Part shown: positions 14,048 through 14,627 of the stretch, piece after piece
Layout: each line of letters starts with the position of its first letter
Numbering within the stretch: position 1 is the stretch's first letter
Assembly (NCBI GenBank): GCA_024684065.1
Contig: JAIKXO010000243.1
Location: forward strand, 1-14,627
Source: Lachnospiraceae bacterium
GTDB lineage: Bacteria > Bacillota_A > Clostridia > Lachnospirales > Lachnospiraceae
Length of the DNA stretch: 14,627 nucleotides
Direction of reading: 5' to 3'
The notes under the pieces: model-generated
What the model was told of the DNA's origin: nothing
Seen by the model: the letters and a program-made list of their open reading frames with translations, nothing else
The model's database searches: none
Made by a program: the position numbers and the translations under genes

Positions 14048-14627
14048 GCTTCATCTCCTCCGGCGAGAGAGCCGGAATAATGATCTTTACCGCAGTCCCC
14101 ATATCCATGATACTGGAAATGCTGATCCCGTAATCGTTTCCGAAAAGAAGCCTGAGCCGGTAATGGACGTTTAAGATCCCGATCCCCGAGCCTCTCTCCC
14201 GGATAAAAAAGTCCCCTTCCCCGGATTTTTGAACATTCCCGGACAGAGTACGGAAATTATCATTATCCATACTCCCAAGCCTCCGCTTAAGCTCCTCAAG
14301 CCTCTCACTGTCCATCCCCTGACCGTTGTCATAGACAGTGATCTCAAGATTATCCTCCCGGTGCTTGATGGTTATCCCTACTATCCCTTTTCTTTTTATG
14401 CCTTCAAATCCATGCCTGATGATGTTCTCTACAACAGGCTGCAGCGTGAGCTTGGGTATCCCGTATTCCAGGTCCGTCTCGTCTACCTTTACGTCTATGT
14501 CAAAGAAATCGTCATAGCGGTACGACTGAAGCTTCAGATATGTATTGATATATTCAAGCTCGTCTTCTATCGTGACAAAACGTTCATCCGTGCGGCTGAT
14601 CATCCTGAACATATTACCGAGGAGAAC
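14022..14627 (-). CDS. Sensor histidine kinase, YesM-like (C-terminal part)
   Basis: The visible 201 residues are the end of a membrane sensor kinase of the HPK7/YesM group; the start and the extracellular sensor lie beyond the window. The sequence opens in the dimerisation region just after where the phospho-accepting His should be: NMFRMISRTDERFVTIEDEL then EYINTYLKLQSYRY, the typical connection. The ATP-binding domain shows the N box (PVVENIIRHGFEG), G1 (VYDNGQGM) and G2 (RGSGIGILNVHYRLRLLFG). The frame is open to the window edge, so the coding region extends through 14627. It overlaps the response regulator by 26 bases, which couples their translation. Confidence 0.93.
   Translation of the reverse strand, partial: VLLGNMFRMISRTDERFVTIEDELEYINTYLKLQSYRYDDFFDIDVKVDETDLEYGIPKLTLQPVVENIIRHGFEGIKRKGIVGITIKHREDNLEITVYDNGQGMDSERLEELKRRLGSMDNDNFRTLSGNVQKSGEGDFFIRERGSGIGILNVHYRLRLLFGNDYGISISSIMDMGTAVKIIIPALSPEEMKHVQTDDRG

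Overview
The window looks like chromosomal DNA of a Gram-positive Clostridia species, most likely Lachnospiraceae (inference). The signs are strong AGGAGG ribosome sites, three lipoproteins of the short Lys-rich signal plus L-x-[AG]-C type, a CUT1-type sugar ABC transporter without its own ATPase, and a YesM/YesN-type two-component system. No rRNA, tRNA, CRISPR array, insertion sequence or phage gene was seen.

Left part (1-6182), all on the minus strand. A five-gene operon reads leftwards from the divergent control region at about 6200: a mannonate dehydratase (UxuA-like), two ABC sugar permeases, the sugar-binding lipoprotein, and an enolase-superfamily sugar-acid dehydratase. It ends at a clean intrinsic terminator (260-285). 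Beyond that, a further lipoprotein gene with its own promoter starts and runs off the left edge.

Middle (6183-12342), plus strand. A divergent promoter region rich in repeats leads into an RraA-like aldolase-family protein, a LacI-family regulator and a complete tripartite tricarboxylate transporter (tctC, tctB, tctA). The 336-base gap between tctC and tctB is not empty: it holds a terminator-like hairpin, a 20-base inverted repeat enclosing two smaller hairpins, and a 21-base direct repeat on either side.

Right part (12452-14627), minus strand. A response regulator with an AraC-type DNA-binding domain overlaps the end of its sensor histidine kinase, which is cut by the window edge. A perfect 12-bp stem terminator separates these genes from the convergent tctA.

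Taken together the locus reads as a sugar-acid (hexuronate/aldonate) uptake and breakdown island. It has two unrelated transporters (ABC for a sugar or oligosaccharide, TTT for a carboxylate), two unrelated dehydratases that could each produce a 2-keto-3-deoxy acid, an RraA-type lyase candidate, and two local regulators. The exact substrates cannot be read from sequence. I see no wholly new system; the most unusual items are the structured element upstream of tctB, the repeat-rich divergent control region, and two enzymes that depart from their families.
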